A DNA stretch of 48,570 nucleotides from an uncultured Faecalibacterium sp. (GTDB lineage Bacteria > Bacillota > Clostridia > Oscillospirales > Ruminococcaceae): the NCBI GenBank assembly GCA_934512105.1, contig CAKSWQ010000013.1, positions 1 to 48,570 on the forward strand. The letters run 5' to 3'. Below, piece by piece: positions 8,471 to 15,523 of this stretch. Each line of letters begins with the position of its first letter. The first letter of the stretch is position 1. The translations under genes and the position numbers were made by a program. The notes beneath the pieces are model-generated. The model made no database searches. It saw nothing but the letters and a program-made list of their open reading frames with translations, and was not told where the DNA came from.

Positions 8471-8612
8471 CAGGGTTCTGTTTCGGTATTGCTGCCGATT
8501 TTTGCCCTGTTCTGCGGCTGGTATAGCCCTCAGCCGGAGAAACACCCGCCGAATCTTTCGATGATTCCTCTCCTCGTCACCCTCACGGCTGTCACCCGTG
8601 TGGCCCGGCGCT
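8471..8612 (-). ncRNA. glmS ribozyme/riboswitch (GlcN6P-activated)
   Basis: Read on the minus strand, the region upstream of glmS begins AAA-GCGCC, matching the cleavage site (A-1 at 8612, G+1 at 8611). It continues with GGGTGACGAGG and, after a short variable stretch, ATCATCGAAAGATTCGGCGGG, then TTTCTCCGGCTG. These match the conserved core of the Bacillus subtilis glmS ribozyme (GGTGACGAGG, TTATCGAT, TTCGGCGGATGACTCCCGG). A cagggt/accctg-type stem near 8471-8509 fits the 3' P4 element; the 3' limit is approximate. GlcN6P acts as the cofactor for self-cleavage, after which the transcript is degraded. Positions 8375-8470 hold the spacer and ribosome binding site. Confidence 0.92.
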
Positions 8613-8660
8613 TTGCGTCAACTTGCGGTACACATTCCTTCTTTCAAAGTTTTTTGGGGC

Positions 8661-9218
8661 TCAGTGCATCCCCAGCATTTTATGCAGCTTGGGCTGCCAC
8701 TTCAGTTTGTACAGCAGCAGCAGATTGCACAGTGCCCGGTCGTACAGGGCAAAGGCTACGTTGCCCATGCCCAGTGTGAGCAGGGTCATTGCCAGCGCGG
8801 TGGTGCGCAGCTCCTGCGAGATGCTGCCCGCCGGTACTACCACCAGCAGCAGGCCGTACATGGCCAGCACAGCCCCGTTGCACAGCAGCAGCTTGCACAC
8901 CAGCTGCAAGGCCCCGGGACGGATGCGGTCAAATTTGGGCTTGACCAGCGGGTAATAGCCCAACAGCACGGTGAAGATCAGGGCGATCTCCTTATCCGGC
9001 ACAAAGAGCAGCCCCAGCAGGCTGACGGCGGCGTAGGCCGTCCACGCCATGGTGATGCCGCACTCCATGCACACCGTTGCGATGAGAAAGCTGGCCACCG
9101 CCGGGGCAATGAACATGGCAATGGGGATGATGGTGCCCAGCAGCATCAGTGCCACGCACAGCGCCGCCGCCATGCCGCAGTAGGCCATGGCCCAGCTTTT
9201 GCTTTTTCGTTTCTTCAT
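8661..9218 (-). CDS. Polytopic membrane protein, resembling ECF-transporter S components
   Basis: The start at 9218 is chosen because its ATG overlaps the stop of the upstream gene (ATGA) and follows GGGAGA; an in-frame ATG at 9230 has no clear site. The 185-residue product has a basic N-terminus (MKKRKSKSW) and about five to six hydrophobic helices, including AALCVALMLLGTIIP and LIFTVLLGYYPLVKP. Size and pattern resemble the substrate-binding S subunits of ECF vitamin transporters, but no subfamily motif was recognised. It is translationally coupled to the DUF5685-like gene and lies immediately upstream of glmS. Confidence 0.6.
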   Translation of the reverse strand: MKKRKSKSWAMAYCGMAAALCVALMLLGTIIPIAMFIAPAVASFLIATVCMECGITMAWTAYAAVSLLGLLFVPDKEIALIFTVLLGYYPLVKPKFDRIRPGALQLVCKLLLCNGAVLAMYGLLLVVVPAGSISQELRTTALAMTLLTLGMGNVAFALYDRALCNLLLLYKLKWQPKLHKMLGMH

Positions 9219-10084
9219 GGGATCTCCCATTTTTCGGTATCTGCGTCCTGTTCCAGCGGGTAGACCGCGTGTTGCAGGCCCAGGATCATGATATTGTTCA
9301 GCAGGGTATCGTTCAGCTTGAGATCCAGCATCTTGTACGCCCGCATCAGGTCGTTGGCCGCTGCCAGTGCCTGCCGCCGGGCGTTCTCCATGGCGGCAGC
9401 CTGCCCGTTGAGCTCGTTGACCACAAACACGTTGTACTGGCCGTTGCGGCGGTCGGCCTCAAAGCGCTCGGCCTTGTCCAGCAGATAGAAGATGCGGCCG
9501 ATGCAGCTGCCGATGTACCGCATACTCTTGCGCTGGTTGGGGTCGTCCGTAGCCAGCGTGGAGTACAAAGCGCCGTAGATGTTGCTCATGGGCTCGGCAG
9601 CAAGGGCGTAGTTTTTGGCGCTCAGGTTCATCTGCACCACCGCCTGCTCCCGCTCCTGCGCAAACAGCCGCTCCAGTGCCGGGTTCTCCTGCCGGGCCTT
9701 CTCGTAGGCGCGGCGCAGCAGCAGCTTGTCCGCTGCGCGGCGCAGGCGCTTTGCCGGGCGCAGTTCGCTGTACTTGCGGTCCTGCAGGTTATGCCAGCCC
9801 ATCAGGATCTCCACCTGCGCCGCCTGCCGGATGCCCAGCGTCTGGCACATCATGCTGCGCCGACACGGCGTACCGGGCACCCGCTGCCGTTTGCAGGTGG
9901 GCATCCGTCCCGCCAGACTGTCGGACAGGATGGCAAACAGCACCCCGTTGGTGCGCAGCAGATGGCAGGCGTAGAAGCCGTAAGACTTATACATCTGCCG
10001 CCGCACCCCGCGGAGATAACGCATATAGGTGTTGTAGTCCCGGATCGTCAGTTCCGGCAGATAGGGCCGCATCCGTCCCTTCAT
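9215..10084 (-). CDS. DUF5685-like protein of unknown function
   Basis: The 289-residue protein begins MKGRMRPYLPELTIRDYNTY, close to the start I associate with DUF5685 proteins (FGYVRPYKPEL-type). It is almost entirely helical, rich in Ala, Arg and Leu, and has no signal peptide or membrane helices. The Cys-containing YCGLC-type sequence usual after the opening block reads RYLRGVRR here, so those cysteines appear to be missing. A second Cys-rich stretch (TCKRQRVPGTPCRRSMMC) remains around residues 64-80. The family is of unknown function, with a fold possibly related to polyprenyl synthases. It has its own promoter at 10138-10166 and is coupled to the following membrane-protein gene. Confidence 0.6.
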   Translation of the reverse strand: MKGRMRPYLPELTIRDYNTYMRYLRGVRRQMYKSYGFYACHLLRTNGVLFAILSDSLAGRMPTCKRQRVPGTPCRRSMMCQTLGIRQAAQVEILMGWHNLQDRKYSELRPAKRLRRAADKLLLRRAYEKARQENPALERLFAQEREQAVVQMNLSAKNYALAAEPMSNIYGALYSTLATDDPNQRKSMRYIGSCIGRIFYLLDKAERFEADRRNGQYNVFVVNELNGQAAAMENARRQALAAANDLMRAYKMLDLKLNDTLLNNIMILGLQHAVYPLEQDADTEKWEIP

Positions 10085-10137
10085 AAGAGCCAGCCATCCT
10101 TTCTGTACAGTTTTTGTATCCTTCGGTCAATAAGGTT

Positions 10138-10166
10138 AGTATAATCCTTTTTGTGCGCCAGCGCAA
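10138..10166 (-). promoter_or_regulatory. Promoter of the DUF5685-like/membrane-protein pair
   Basis: On the minus strand, TTGCGC (10161-10166), a 17-base spacer and TATACT (10138-10143) lie about 54 bases upstream of the start codon at 10084. The transcript may continue into the glmS leader because no terminator is obvious between the genes. Confidence 0.7.
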
Positions 10167-10231
10167 CTACCGGATGCAAAAACTGCCGGAATTTGTCATT
10201 ATGCCGAATTTTGTGAAATCGTTTTTTCAAC

Positions 10232-10285
10232 AAAAAAACACCCGCAGACCGTCTCTTTTGTGCAAAAGACAGGGTGCGGGTGTTT
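10232..10285 (-). terminator. Terminator of the RNA methyltransferase gene
   Basis: The 11-bp stem aaacacccgca/tgcgggtgttt encloses a second small hairpin (cttttg/caaaag) and is followed on the minus strand by a run of seven Ts. Confidence 0.85.
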
Positions 10286-10355
10286 GTGCCGGATTTTCCC
10301 GGCAAAAGACACACTTTTCCGGCGTAAGGTCTGCCGGGGCGGGGCTTAAATGCCC

Positions 10356-11552
10356 TTACTTCTTTTCAAAATGGGTGCGCTTGCCGTCAAAGCCGGACTT
10401 GGGCATGGGCTTTGCCACCTTCTCGGTCTTGGGGGCGTTATAGTACATATACAGCTGGCAGGGGATCATGCCGTTGTACATCTTGCGGCGCTTGTTGGCG
10501 CGCTTGCCGTAGTGCACTTCAAAGTCCATATCGGCGGTAATGGCGTACAGGCCGGCGCAGGGGTTTGCTTCCATCTGCTGGCCCAGCGTGCGCGCCAGCT
10601 TTGCAGCGCCCTCAATGGTGCCCAGACGCTCGCCGTAGGGGGGGTTGGTCAGCACGATGGCCTCCGGCTTTGCGGCAAAGGCGGCAACATCTGCCACCTC
10701 AAAGTGGCAGCGGTTCTCCACGCCCGCCAGCTTGGCGTTGGCGTTGGCCTGTGCCACGGCGGCGGGGTCGATATCATAGCCGAAGGCTTCAAAGCCCACG
10801 TCCAGCTTGGACTCTGCCAGTGCCTTCTGGCGCTGCTCTGCCCACAGGGCGGCGGGCACAAAGCTGTAACGCTCGGCGGCAAAGCGGCGCTTCAGACCCG
10901 GGGCGATGTTCATGGCCTTCTGCGCGGCTTCGATCAGCAGCGTGCCGCTGCCGCAGAAGGGGTCCTCCACCAGACTGTCGCGGCGCACACGGCCAAGGTC
11001 GGCAATGGTAGCCGCCAGCGTCTCGCGCAGGGGGGCTTCCATGGCGTTGCGGCGGTAACCGCGCTTGTGCAGGCCCTCGCCGGTGGTGTCCAGCATGATC
11101 TCACACACATTTTTGCGCAGCATAAAGCGCACCTTGTACTCCACGCCGCTCTCGGGCAGCACGGTGGTGCGGTGACCCTTCATCAGGCGCTTGACCACAG
11201 CCTTTTTGATGACGCTCTGGCAGGCGGGGATGCTGGTCAGCTGGCTGTTCAGGGAAGAACCGGTGACCGGGAAGGCGGCGTCCGCAGGCAGAAATTCCTC
11301 CCACGGGATGGCGTACACGCCATCGAACAGTTCGTCGAAGGTAGTGGCCTTATAGCGTGCCAGCAGCAGCATCACGCGCTCCACGGTGCGCAGGTTGAGG
11401 TTTGCAGCGGCGATCATCTCTGCCCCGCCGCAGAAGCTCAGACGGCCATCCTCCACCCGGATGTTCTCTGCGCCGATGCGGGTCAGCTCAAATTTAGCGG
11501 TGGATTCGCACCCGAAAAAGCAGGGCGCGATCAGTTCAAATTTTGCGGGCAT
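10356..11552 (-). CDS. THUMP-domain class I SAM-dependent RNA methyltransferase (YpsC/RlmL-N type)
   Basis: The ATG at 11552 is chosen because it follows AAAGGA and begins MPAKFELIAPCFFG, the normal start of this family; the open frame upstream reads through a terminator. The 398-residue product has an N-terminal ferredoxin-like/THUMP RNA-binding part (about 1-155), then a Rossmann methyltransferase domain. That domain shows the SAM motif VEDPFCGSGTLLIEAA (195-210), the acidic motif FGYDIDP and the catalytic NPPYGERLG (303-311). The family (COG0116) methylates guanine N2 in 23S rRNA, but the exact target base is not predictable here. A terminator of yabR lies only 25 bases upstream, so expression may depend on readthrough. 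Confidence 0.9.
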   Translation of the reverse strand: MPAKFELIAPCFFGCESTAKFELTRIGAENIRVEDGRLSFCGGAEMIAAANLNLRTVERVMLLLARYKATTFDELFDGVYAIPWEEFLPADAAFPVTGSSLNSQLTSIPACQSVIKKAVVKRLMKGHRTTVLPESGVEYKVRFMLRKNVCEIMLDTTGEGLHKRGYRRNAMEAPLRETLAATIADLGRVRRDSLVEDPFCGSGTLLIEAAQKAMNIAPGLKRRFAAERYSFVPAALWAEQRQKALAESKLDVGFEAFGYDIDPAAVAQANANAKLAGVENRCHFEVADVAAFAAKPEAIVLTNPPYGERLGTIEGAAKLARTLGQQMEANPCAGLYAITADMDFEVHYGKRANKRRKMYNGMIPCQLYMYYNAPKTEKVAKPMPKSGFDGKRTHFEKK

Positions 11553-11576
11553 GGTAGTTCCTTTCTGTTCTGTCCC

Positions 11577-11607
11577 GAAAAAACAGACCTGTCCGACCGG
11601 GGACAGG
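11577..11607 (-). terminator. Terminator between yabR and the RNA methyltransferase
   Basis: On the minus strand, CCTGTCC (11601-11607) pairs with GGACAGG (11588-11594), followed by TCTGTTTTTTC. It ends only 25 bases before the methyltransferase start, leaving no room for a full promoter after it. Confidence 0.75.
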
Positions 11608-11646
11608 CCTGCCTGTGTTCCTTGTGATCCCAGCTGATGCGATGGC

Positions 11647-12195
11647 TCAGCGGCCACGGCGGCTGCGGGGGGCATAACCGCCGCCCCGGCGGTTGTTGGT
11701 CTCGTGATCGAGATCCGCCATTTTCTCCTCGCTCTGGCTCTTGAAGCGGCTCATCATGTCCTCAAAGCTCAGGTTGTCGGAGCGGGTGGGTGCCTTGGGC
11801 TGCCACACGCGGGGTGCAGCCTCCCGGGCAGGGCCACGGCCGCCTTCACGGGGGGCACGGCCTGCGCCGCGCCCGCCGGAGCGTCCGCCCTCCTGCCCAT
11901 TGCGGAAGCCGCCCGGACGGGGGCCTGCGGGGCGGCCTTCCCGGGGCTGACGCGGCGCCGGGGGCAGCAGCCGCTTGATGGACAGCGCGATCTTGCCGTC
12001 CGGTGCAATGTTGATGACCTGCACCTTTACTTCATCGCCATCGTGCAGCACCGTGTTGATATCCTGCACGAACTCGTTGGATACCTCGGAAATGTGGACC
12101 ATGCCGACACGCCCCTCCGGCAGCGCAACAAATGCGCCAAAGGGCTTTACACCGGTCACGCGGCCTTCGAATACGTTCCCTACCTCAATTGCCAA
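11647..12195 (-). CDS. yabR: S1-domain RNA-binding protein (YabR-type) with Arg/Gly-rich tail
   Basis: The 182-residue protein starts with a single S1 OB-fold domain (about 1-75: GNVFEGRVTGVKPFGAFV, GMVHISEVS, GDEVKVQVI, KIALSIKRL), which binds single-stranded RNA. The rest is a basic, low-complexity tail rich in Arg, Gly and Pro (about 78-135), followed by a short conserved-looking block (LSFEDMMSRFKSQSEEKM) and a basic end. Position directly after divIC matches yabR in Bacillus subtilis and most clostridia. It probably acts on ribosomes or mRNA; the exact target is unknown. Confidence 0.88.
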   Translation of the reverse strand: MAIEVGNVFEGRVTGVKPFGAFVALPEGRVGMVHISEVSNEFVQDINTVLHDGDEVKVQVINIAPDGKIALSIKRLLPPAPRQPREGRPAGPRPGGFRNGQEGGRSGGRGAGRAPREGGRGPAREAAPRVWQPKAPTRSDNLSFEDMMSRFKSQSEEKMADLDHETNNRRGGGYAPRSRRGR

Positions 12196-12241
12196 AACTC
12201 AATACTCCTTGCTTTCCAAATACTCTTGACCTGCCGCGCGG

Positions 12242-12547
12242 TCAGTTACCGGTCACATCCACAAAGATGCGCTCGTTGGGTGCGGCGTAGTTGTAAGAGT
12301 CGCGTGCGACCCATTCGGTGATCTGGTCGGCATCGCCGCTCAGTACGCGCTGCAGTTCCTGATTTTCTGTCTGTTGCTGCGCCACCTGTTCGTTCAGTGT
12401 TTCCAGTTCTGCCCGCTTGGAGCTGATGGTGACCTGATTGGAGATATAAGCCGCCAGCATACTCAGCAAAAGCAGCACGAAAAACAGGCGGAACGCCATG
12501 GTGACCACTGCATTCTTTCTGCGCTTTTTGCGTCCCGTATTCGTCAT
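12242..12547 (-). CDS. divIC: Septum formation initiator, DivIC/FtsB family
   Basis: The 101-residue protein has a basic cytoplasmic start (MTNTGRKKRRKN), one membrane helix (about 18-36, FRLFFVLLLLSMLAAYI), an extracytoplasmic coiled coil (about 43-70) and the C-terminal DivIC motif region (DQITEWVARDSYNYAAPNE). DivIC/FtsB proteins form the divisome core with FtsL and DivIB/FtsQ. The start at 12547 follows AGGAG; a longer open frame upstream belongs to the yabQ region in another frame. Gene order (yabQ-divIC-yabR) supports DivIC over other short coiled-coil division proteins. Confidence 0.93.
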   Translation of the reverse strand: MTNTGRKKRRKNAVVTMAFRLFFVLLLLSMLAAYISNQVTISSKRAELETLNEQVAQQQTENQELQRVLSGDADQITEWVARDSYNYAAPNERIFVDVTGN

Positions 12548-12593
12548 TGCCTTACGCTCCTGTCTGAACAGCAGACCTTCTGCGTCTGTTCTC

Positions 12594-13067
12594 TTACTTT
12601 GATACGTTTGAATTATACAACAATGCCCGCCGGTTTGGCAAGTTCTTTTTGGATTTTTTTGCGGTTCTTTCGGCGTTCCGGCGTAATTTGCGGGCAGTTT
12701 TGGCCGCAGCGCGGCGGCGGCGCAAAGGCTGCACCGCAAAACGGTGCAAAATGCGGCCGGGCAGACGCAAAACAGCCCGGATCCCCCGCCCCAGCGCCCG
12801 CAGCGGGATGCCCAGCACCCCGGCAGCGCAAAGGGCGGCGGCAAAGGCCGCAGCCACCATGTACCACCGCAGCACGCCCGCTTTGCTGTACCCGGCGGCG
12901 TAGCTCTGGCACGCCAGCAGCACCGCGCCGGAAAGCAGCACATCCGGCACAAAAGCCGCCCTGCCCCGCACGGGCAGAAAAGCCCGTGCCGCGCCAAGAG
13001 CAGCGCCCAGCAAAGCGCAGGCGGCGGCTTCCTGCAAGAGCCGGGCGGGCAGCAATACCTGTACCAT
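12594..13067 (-). CDS. yabQ: Spore cortex biosynthesis protein YabQ-like
   Basis: The 157-residue protein has several hydrophobic segments in its first 100 residues (LLQEAAACALLGAALGAARAF, FVPDVLLSGAVLLAC, WYMVAAAFAAALCAAGVLG) and a strongly basic tail. The layout and its place between yabP and divIC identify it as YabQ, a membrane protein needed for spore cortex formation in Bacillus. The start ATG overlaps the yabP stop (TGATG), so the two are coupled. Base composition is extreme in G+C and the protein is Ala-rich. If the host is Faecalibacterium, which does not make spores, this is a retained remnant or has another role. Confidence 0.8.
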   Translation of the reverse strand: MVQVLLPARLLQEAAACALLGAALGAARAFLPVRGRAAFVPDVLLSGAVLLACQSYAAGYSKAGVLRWYMVAAAFAAALCAAGVLGIPLRALGRGIRAVLRLPGRILHRFAVQPLRRRRAAAKTARKLRRNAERTAKKSKKNLPNRRALLYNSNVSK

Positions 13068-13345
13068 CAGCGCAGCAGCCGGTGCCAGAAGCTGCCGGCT
13101 GCGCGGGCGGCGGTATATTCCAGCCCATCGAACCGCCCGGTCAGCTTCGCCTCCCCTGCTTCCAGATCCAGTGTCTGCATACTGATCTGCGCACCGGACA
13201 GGTGCAGAATGCCCTTGCCGGTCTCCAGCGCGGCGCTTTCGGCGCTGCAATGCAGCACCCGCTGCACCCCGGTAACGGTCAGCCTGCTGCGGCTCTCCAG
13301 GATCAGGTCATGGGGCAGCGGCGGCTTTGCGGCAGCTTTTTCCAT
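13067..13345 (-). CDS. yabP: Sporulation protein YabP-like
   Basis: The 92-residue protein carries the YabP pattern: LTVTGVQRVLHCSAESAALET, then GILHLSGAQI and a closing GRFDGLEYTA strand. YabP proteins are small, soluble, beta-rich and required for spore cortex assembly together with YabQ. A GGGGG-containing site precedes the ATG. Its stop overlaps the yabQ start by one base. It lies between rqcP and yabQ, exactly as in spore-forming Firmicutes. The reading frame is intact, although sporulation in the likely host is not expected. Confidence 0.85.
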   Translation of the reverse strand: MEKAAAKPPLPHDLILESRSRLTVTGVQRVLHCSAESAALETGKGILHLSGAQISMQTLDLEAGEAKLTGRFDGLEYTAARAAGSFWHRLLR

Positions 13346-13390
13346 AGGCAGTCCCCCTCTGCCAGCATTGTATGCGGGCAGGGCGGGCGG

Positions 13391-13636
13391 TTATTCCGCG
13401 ATCACCTCGTACATCTCGCGGGCAACGTCTTTCGTGCGGGGCTCCACATCCGAGAGCACCCGCACCTTGATGGGACGGTTGCCGAAGGTGACCTCGATGA
13501 TGTCCCCGGCGTTGACGGCCTGACTGGCCTTGGCTACCTTGCCGTTGATGAGGATGCGGCCTGCATCCGCCACCTCGTTTGCCACGGTGCGGCGCTTGAT
13601 GAGGCGGGAGACCTTGAGATATTTATCCAGACGCAT
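13391..13636 (-). CDS. rqcP: S4-domain ribosome-associated quality control protein RqcP (YabO)
   Basis: The 81-residue protein is a single S4 RNA-binding domain (MRLDKYLKVSRLIKRRTVANEVADAGRI...). RqcP (YabO, Hsp15-like) binds the 50S subunit with peptidyl-tRNA and helps RqcH add C-terminal Ala tails to stalled chains. Length and the conserved opening fit well. It stands between hup and yabP, the expected location. AAAGGA precedes the ATG. A terminator at 13661-13696 lies upstream, so the gene is reached by readthrough unless a weak promoter was missed. Confidence 0.93.
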   Translation of the reverse strand: MRLDKYLKVSRLIKRRTVANEVADAGRILINGKVAKASQAVNAGDIIEVTFGNRPIKVRVLSDVEPRTKDVAREMYEVIAE

Positions 13637-13660
13637 TTAAGTTGTTCCTTTCTTTTCAGC

Positions 13661-13696
13661 AAAAAAGCCGCCGCACCTTGTGCAGGCAGCGGCGGC
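13661..13696 (-). terminator. Terminator after hup
   Basis: On the minus strand, gccgccgc pairs with gcggcggc (plus-strand arms 13667-13674 and 13689-13696), followed by six Ts. It sits between hup and rqcP and would lower expression of the downstream rqcP-yabP-yabQ-divIC-yabR genes relative to hup. Confidence 0.8.
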
Positions 13697-13709
13697 GTGA
13701 CAGAACCGA

Positions 13710-13979
13710 TTACAGGGTGTCCTTCAGGGACTTGCCGGGCTTGAACACGATGCTGCGGGAAGCAGCGATGGTGATGGGCTCGCGGGTGCGGGGGTTGATG
13801 CCCTGACGCTCGGCGCGCTCGCGCACCTCAAAGGTGCCGAAGCCGGAGATGGTGATCTTTTCGCCCTCGGTCATTGCCTTGCCCAGTGCCTCAAAAACAG
13901 CGCTGACAGCCTGCTCTGCGCTTTTCTTGCTCATTTCGGTGTTTGCCGCAACCTGTGCGATCAAGTCGGTCTTGGTCAT
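13710..13979 (-). CDS. hup: HU-family DNA-binding protein
   Basis: The start at 13979 is chosen for its GGAGG site seven to eight bases upstream; an ATG at 13994 overlaps that site. The 89-residue protein is a typical HU: TKTDLIAQVAANTEMSKKSAEQ, GEKITISGFGTFEVRERAERQG, then the DNA-contacting arm with NPRTREPITIAAS, then VFKPGKSLKDTL. HU dimers bend and compact DNA. In clostridia hup commonly sits between mazG and rqcP, as here. The following terminator suggests high, separate expression. Confidence 0.97.
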   Translation of the reverse strand: MTKTDLIAQVAANTEMSKKSAEQAVSAVFEALGKAMTEGEKITISGFGTFEVRERAERQGINPRTREPITIAASRSIVFKPGKSLKDTL

Positions 13980-14034
13980 ATTATTTGCCTCCATCTGATT
14001 TTTGTCTTAAATTCTCTCGTTCTATCGGAGCAGG

Positions 14035-14760
14035 TCATTCGACCTGAGTACCGCTTTGTTCCTGTTCCAGACACTGCTGTGCAAAGTGCTTGGACGCAAA
14101 GGTCAACGCTTCCTCTGCATCCACCCCTGCAAGCCGGGCAGCGTTCACCGCTGCAAACAGCAGCTGGCCTGCGGCCTGCTGCTTTGCGGTGTCCTCTGCC
14201 GTGGCAAAGGTCTGCACGGCGGCTTCCAGCCGGTGCTGTGCTGCGGCTGCATCCTGCTGCCCAAGGCCGTGCCCGGCGGCACGCTTTTGCAGTTTCTGCG
14301 CCCGCATGAGCGCGGGCAGCGTAGCGGGCACAGTGGCCAGCTCGTCGGCCAGGGTGGTGCGCCCCTTTTCCTTATTTTTGAGCGCATCCCAGCCATTTAT
14401 ACCGGCATTTTCCGCTGCGGAGGACGCAAAGATGCTGGGATGCCGGAACACCAGCTTTTCGCAGACGCTGCGGCACACATCCTCAAAGGTAAAGCGCCCC
14501 CGCTCCTCTTCTATGGCGGCGTGGAACACCACCTGCATCAGCACGTCCCCCAACTCCTCCCGGAGCAGTACGGCGTCGTCGGCGTCAATGGCTTCCAGCG
14601 CTTCACAGGTCTCTTCCAGAAAATTTTTGCGGATGGACGCATGGGTCTGCACCTTATCCCACGGACAGCCGTTTTCCGGGTCCCGCAGGATGCGGATCAC
14701 CTGTAACAGCTGCTCCGCTGTATAGGGCGGCTGTGGGTTCCAGTCCAGCACACGTTCCAT
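14035..14760 (-). CDS. mazG: Nucleoside triphosphate pyrophosphohydrolase MazG
   Basis: MazG hydrolyses nucleoside triphosphates to monophosphates and PPi, cleaning nucleotide pools. The 241-residue protein has the MazG signature CPWDKVQTHASIRKNFLEE, with the metal-binding EExxE...ExxD set in LEETCEALEAID and REELGDVLMQVVFHA. The C-terminal half is a weaker second MazG-like repeat. The listed ATG (14760) directly abuts its GGAG; a GTG three codons in (14751) has nine-base spacing and may be the real start, giving 238 residues. Its own promoter lies at 14785-14813. The neighbouring hup and rqcP fit the common clostridial cluster. Confidence 0.92.
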   Translation of the reverse strand: MERVLDWNPQPPYTAEQLLQVIRILRDPENGCPWDKVQTHASIRKNFLEETCEALEAIDADDAVLLREELGDVLMQVVFHAAIEEERGRFTFEDVCRSVCEKLVFRHPSIFASSAAENAGINGWDALKNKEKGRTTLADELATVPATLPALMRAQKLQKRAAGHGLGQQDAAAAQHRLEAAVQTFATAEDTAKQQAAGQLLFAAVNAARLAGVDAEEALTFASKHFAQQCLEQEQSGTQVE

Positions 14761-14784
14761 CTCCTTTTCAAAAAGATATTGTAG

Positions 14785-14813
14785 ATTCTACCGCAGCCGT
14801 TGCGGTTTTTCAA
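14785..14813 (-). promoter_or_regulatory. Promoter of the mazG-hup-rqcP cluster
   Basis: On the minus strand, TTGAAA (14808-14813), a 17-base spacer and TAGAAT (14785-14790) precede mazG. The predicted start near 14778 leaves a leader under 30 bases. Confidence 0.75.
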
Positions 14814-14861
14814 GCAAAAAGCCGCAATTTTCCCGCTTTGTTCATGGTTTTCTGCGCTTTT

Positions 14862-14885
14862 CACAAAAACAGGACGGCGTCCTGT
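14862..14885 (-). terminator. Terminator of the zinc-ribbon gene
   Basis: On the minus strand ACAGGAC (14879-14885) pairs with GTCCTGT (14869-14875), followed by TTTTG. It separates the zinc-ribbon gene from the mazG promoter. Confidence 0.7.
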
Positions 14886-14925
14886 GGGGGATACCGCCCT
14901 GTTGCAAAGTTTTCCGGTTACGGGC

Positions 14926-15351
14926 TTACAGCTGTGCGCCGCACTTATTGCAGAACAGCGCATCGTCCGAGACGGGCGCACCGCACTGCGGACAGGTCTT
15001 GCGGGCAGGCTGGGCGGGCTGTTCCGGGGCAGCTTCTTCCGCCTCCTCCACGGGGGCTTCGTAGTCCACCTCCGCAGCCTCGGCCGGGGTCAGGGCAGCC
15101 TTCAGCCGGGTGATCTCCTGCTCGATGGCATCGATCATCTCGATGTATTTATCCACCAGCGGCTGGTTTTCCTCCTTGCCCTTGGCAAGGCTGTACACCA
15201 GTGCACCCAGCTGACGCTGTGCCTTGAGCAGCTTGCCCTGCTCGTTGACCAGCAGCGCCTGCGTCTTGCCCTTTTCGGCCAGATCCATGGCGGCGTTCCT
15301 GCCCTTTTCGGCATATTCCAGACCCATTGCTTTGATCTTGTTAAAATCCAT
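14926..15351 (-). CDS. Zinc-ribbon protein with helical N-terminus
   Basis: The start at 15351 (MDFNKIKAMGLEYAEKG) follows GAGAGGTG; an upstream ATG at 15411 lies within the promoter area. The 141-residue protein has a charged, helical N-terminal two-thirds, likely coiled coil (about 10-85). An acidic Ala/Pro/Glu linker follows, then a C-terminal zinc ribbon with CPQCG and CNKCG pairs ending GAQL. Many clostridial proteins of this kind are unassigned. It has its own promoter and terminator, so it is a single-gene unit. No function is claimed. Confidence 0.75.
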   Translation of the reverse strand: MDFNKIKAMGLEYAEKGRNAAMDLAEKGKTQALLVNEQGKLLKAQRQLGALVYSLAKGKEENQPLVDKYIEMIDAIEQEITRLKAALTPAEAAEVDYEAPVEEAEEAAPEQPAQPARKTCPQCGAPVSDDALFCNKCGAQL

Positions 15352-15428
15352 AATAGACACCTCTCTTATTCTGGCAGTATTCTCTGCAGATCGCGGCGCA
15401 TCCTGCGCCATACCGGGGTCGTATTCCC

Positions 15429-15457
15429 ATTATAGCGCAGCGTTATGGCAATTGCAA
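15429..15457 (-). promoter_or_regulatory. Promoter of the zinc-ribbon gene
   Basis: On the minus strand, TTGCAA (15452-15457), a 17-base spacer and a perfect TATAAT (15429-15434) lie about 78 bases upstream of the start at 15351. Confidence 0.8.
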
Positions 15458-15523
15458 CGAATGCACCGCAATTTTTACAGTTTGGTGCTTGTTTGGAAAC
15501 AAATTTTACGCATTTTTCACCTG

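Noticed and set aside
7064..8779. A 571-codon plus-strand frame over glmS and its ribozyme
   Set aside because: It runs antisense through an unmistakable glmS and through the structured ribozyme; no domain is seen.
12594..13250. A longer version of yabQ starting at 13250
   Set aside because: It would overlap most of yabP in another frame; the start at 13067, overlapping the yabP stop, fits family length and coupling.
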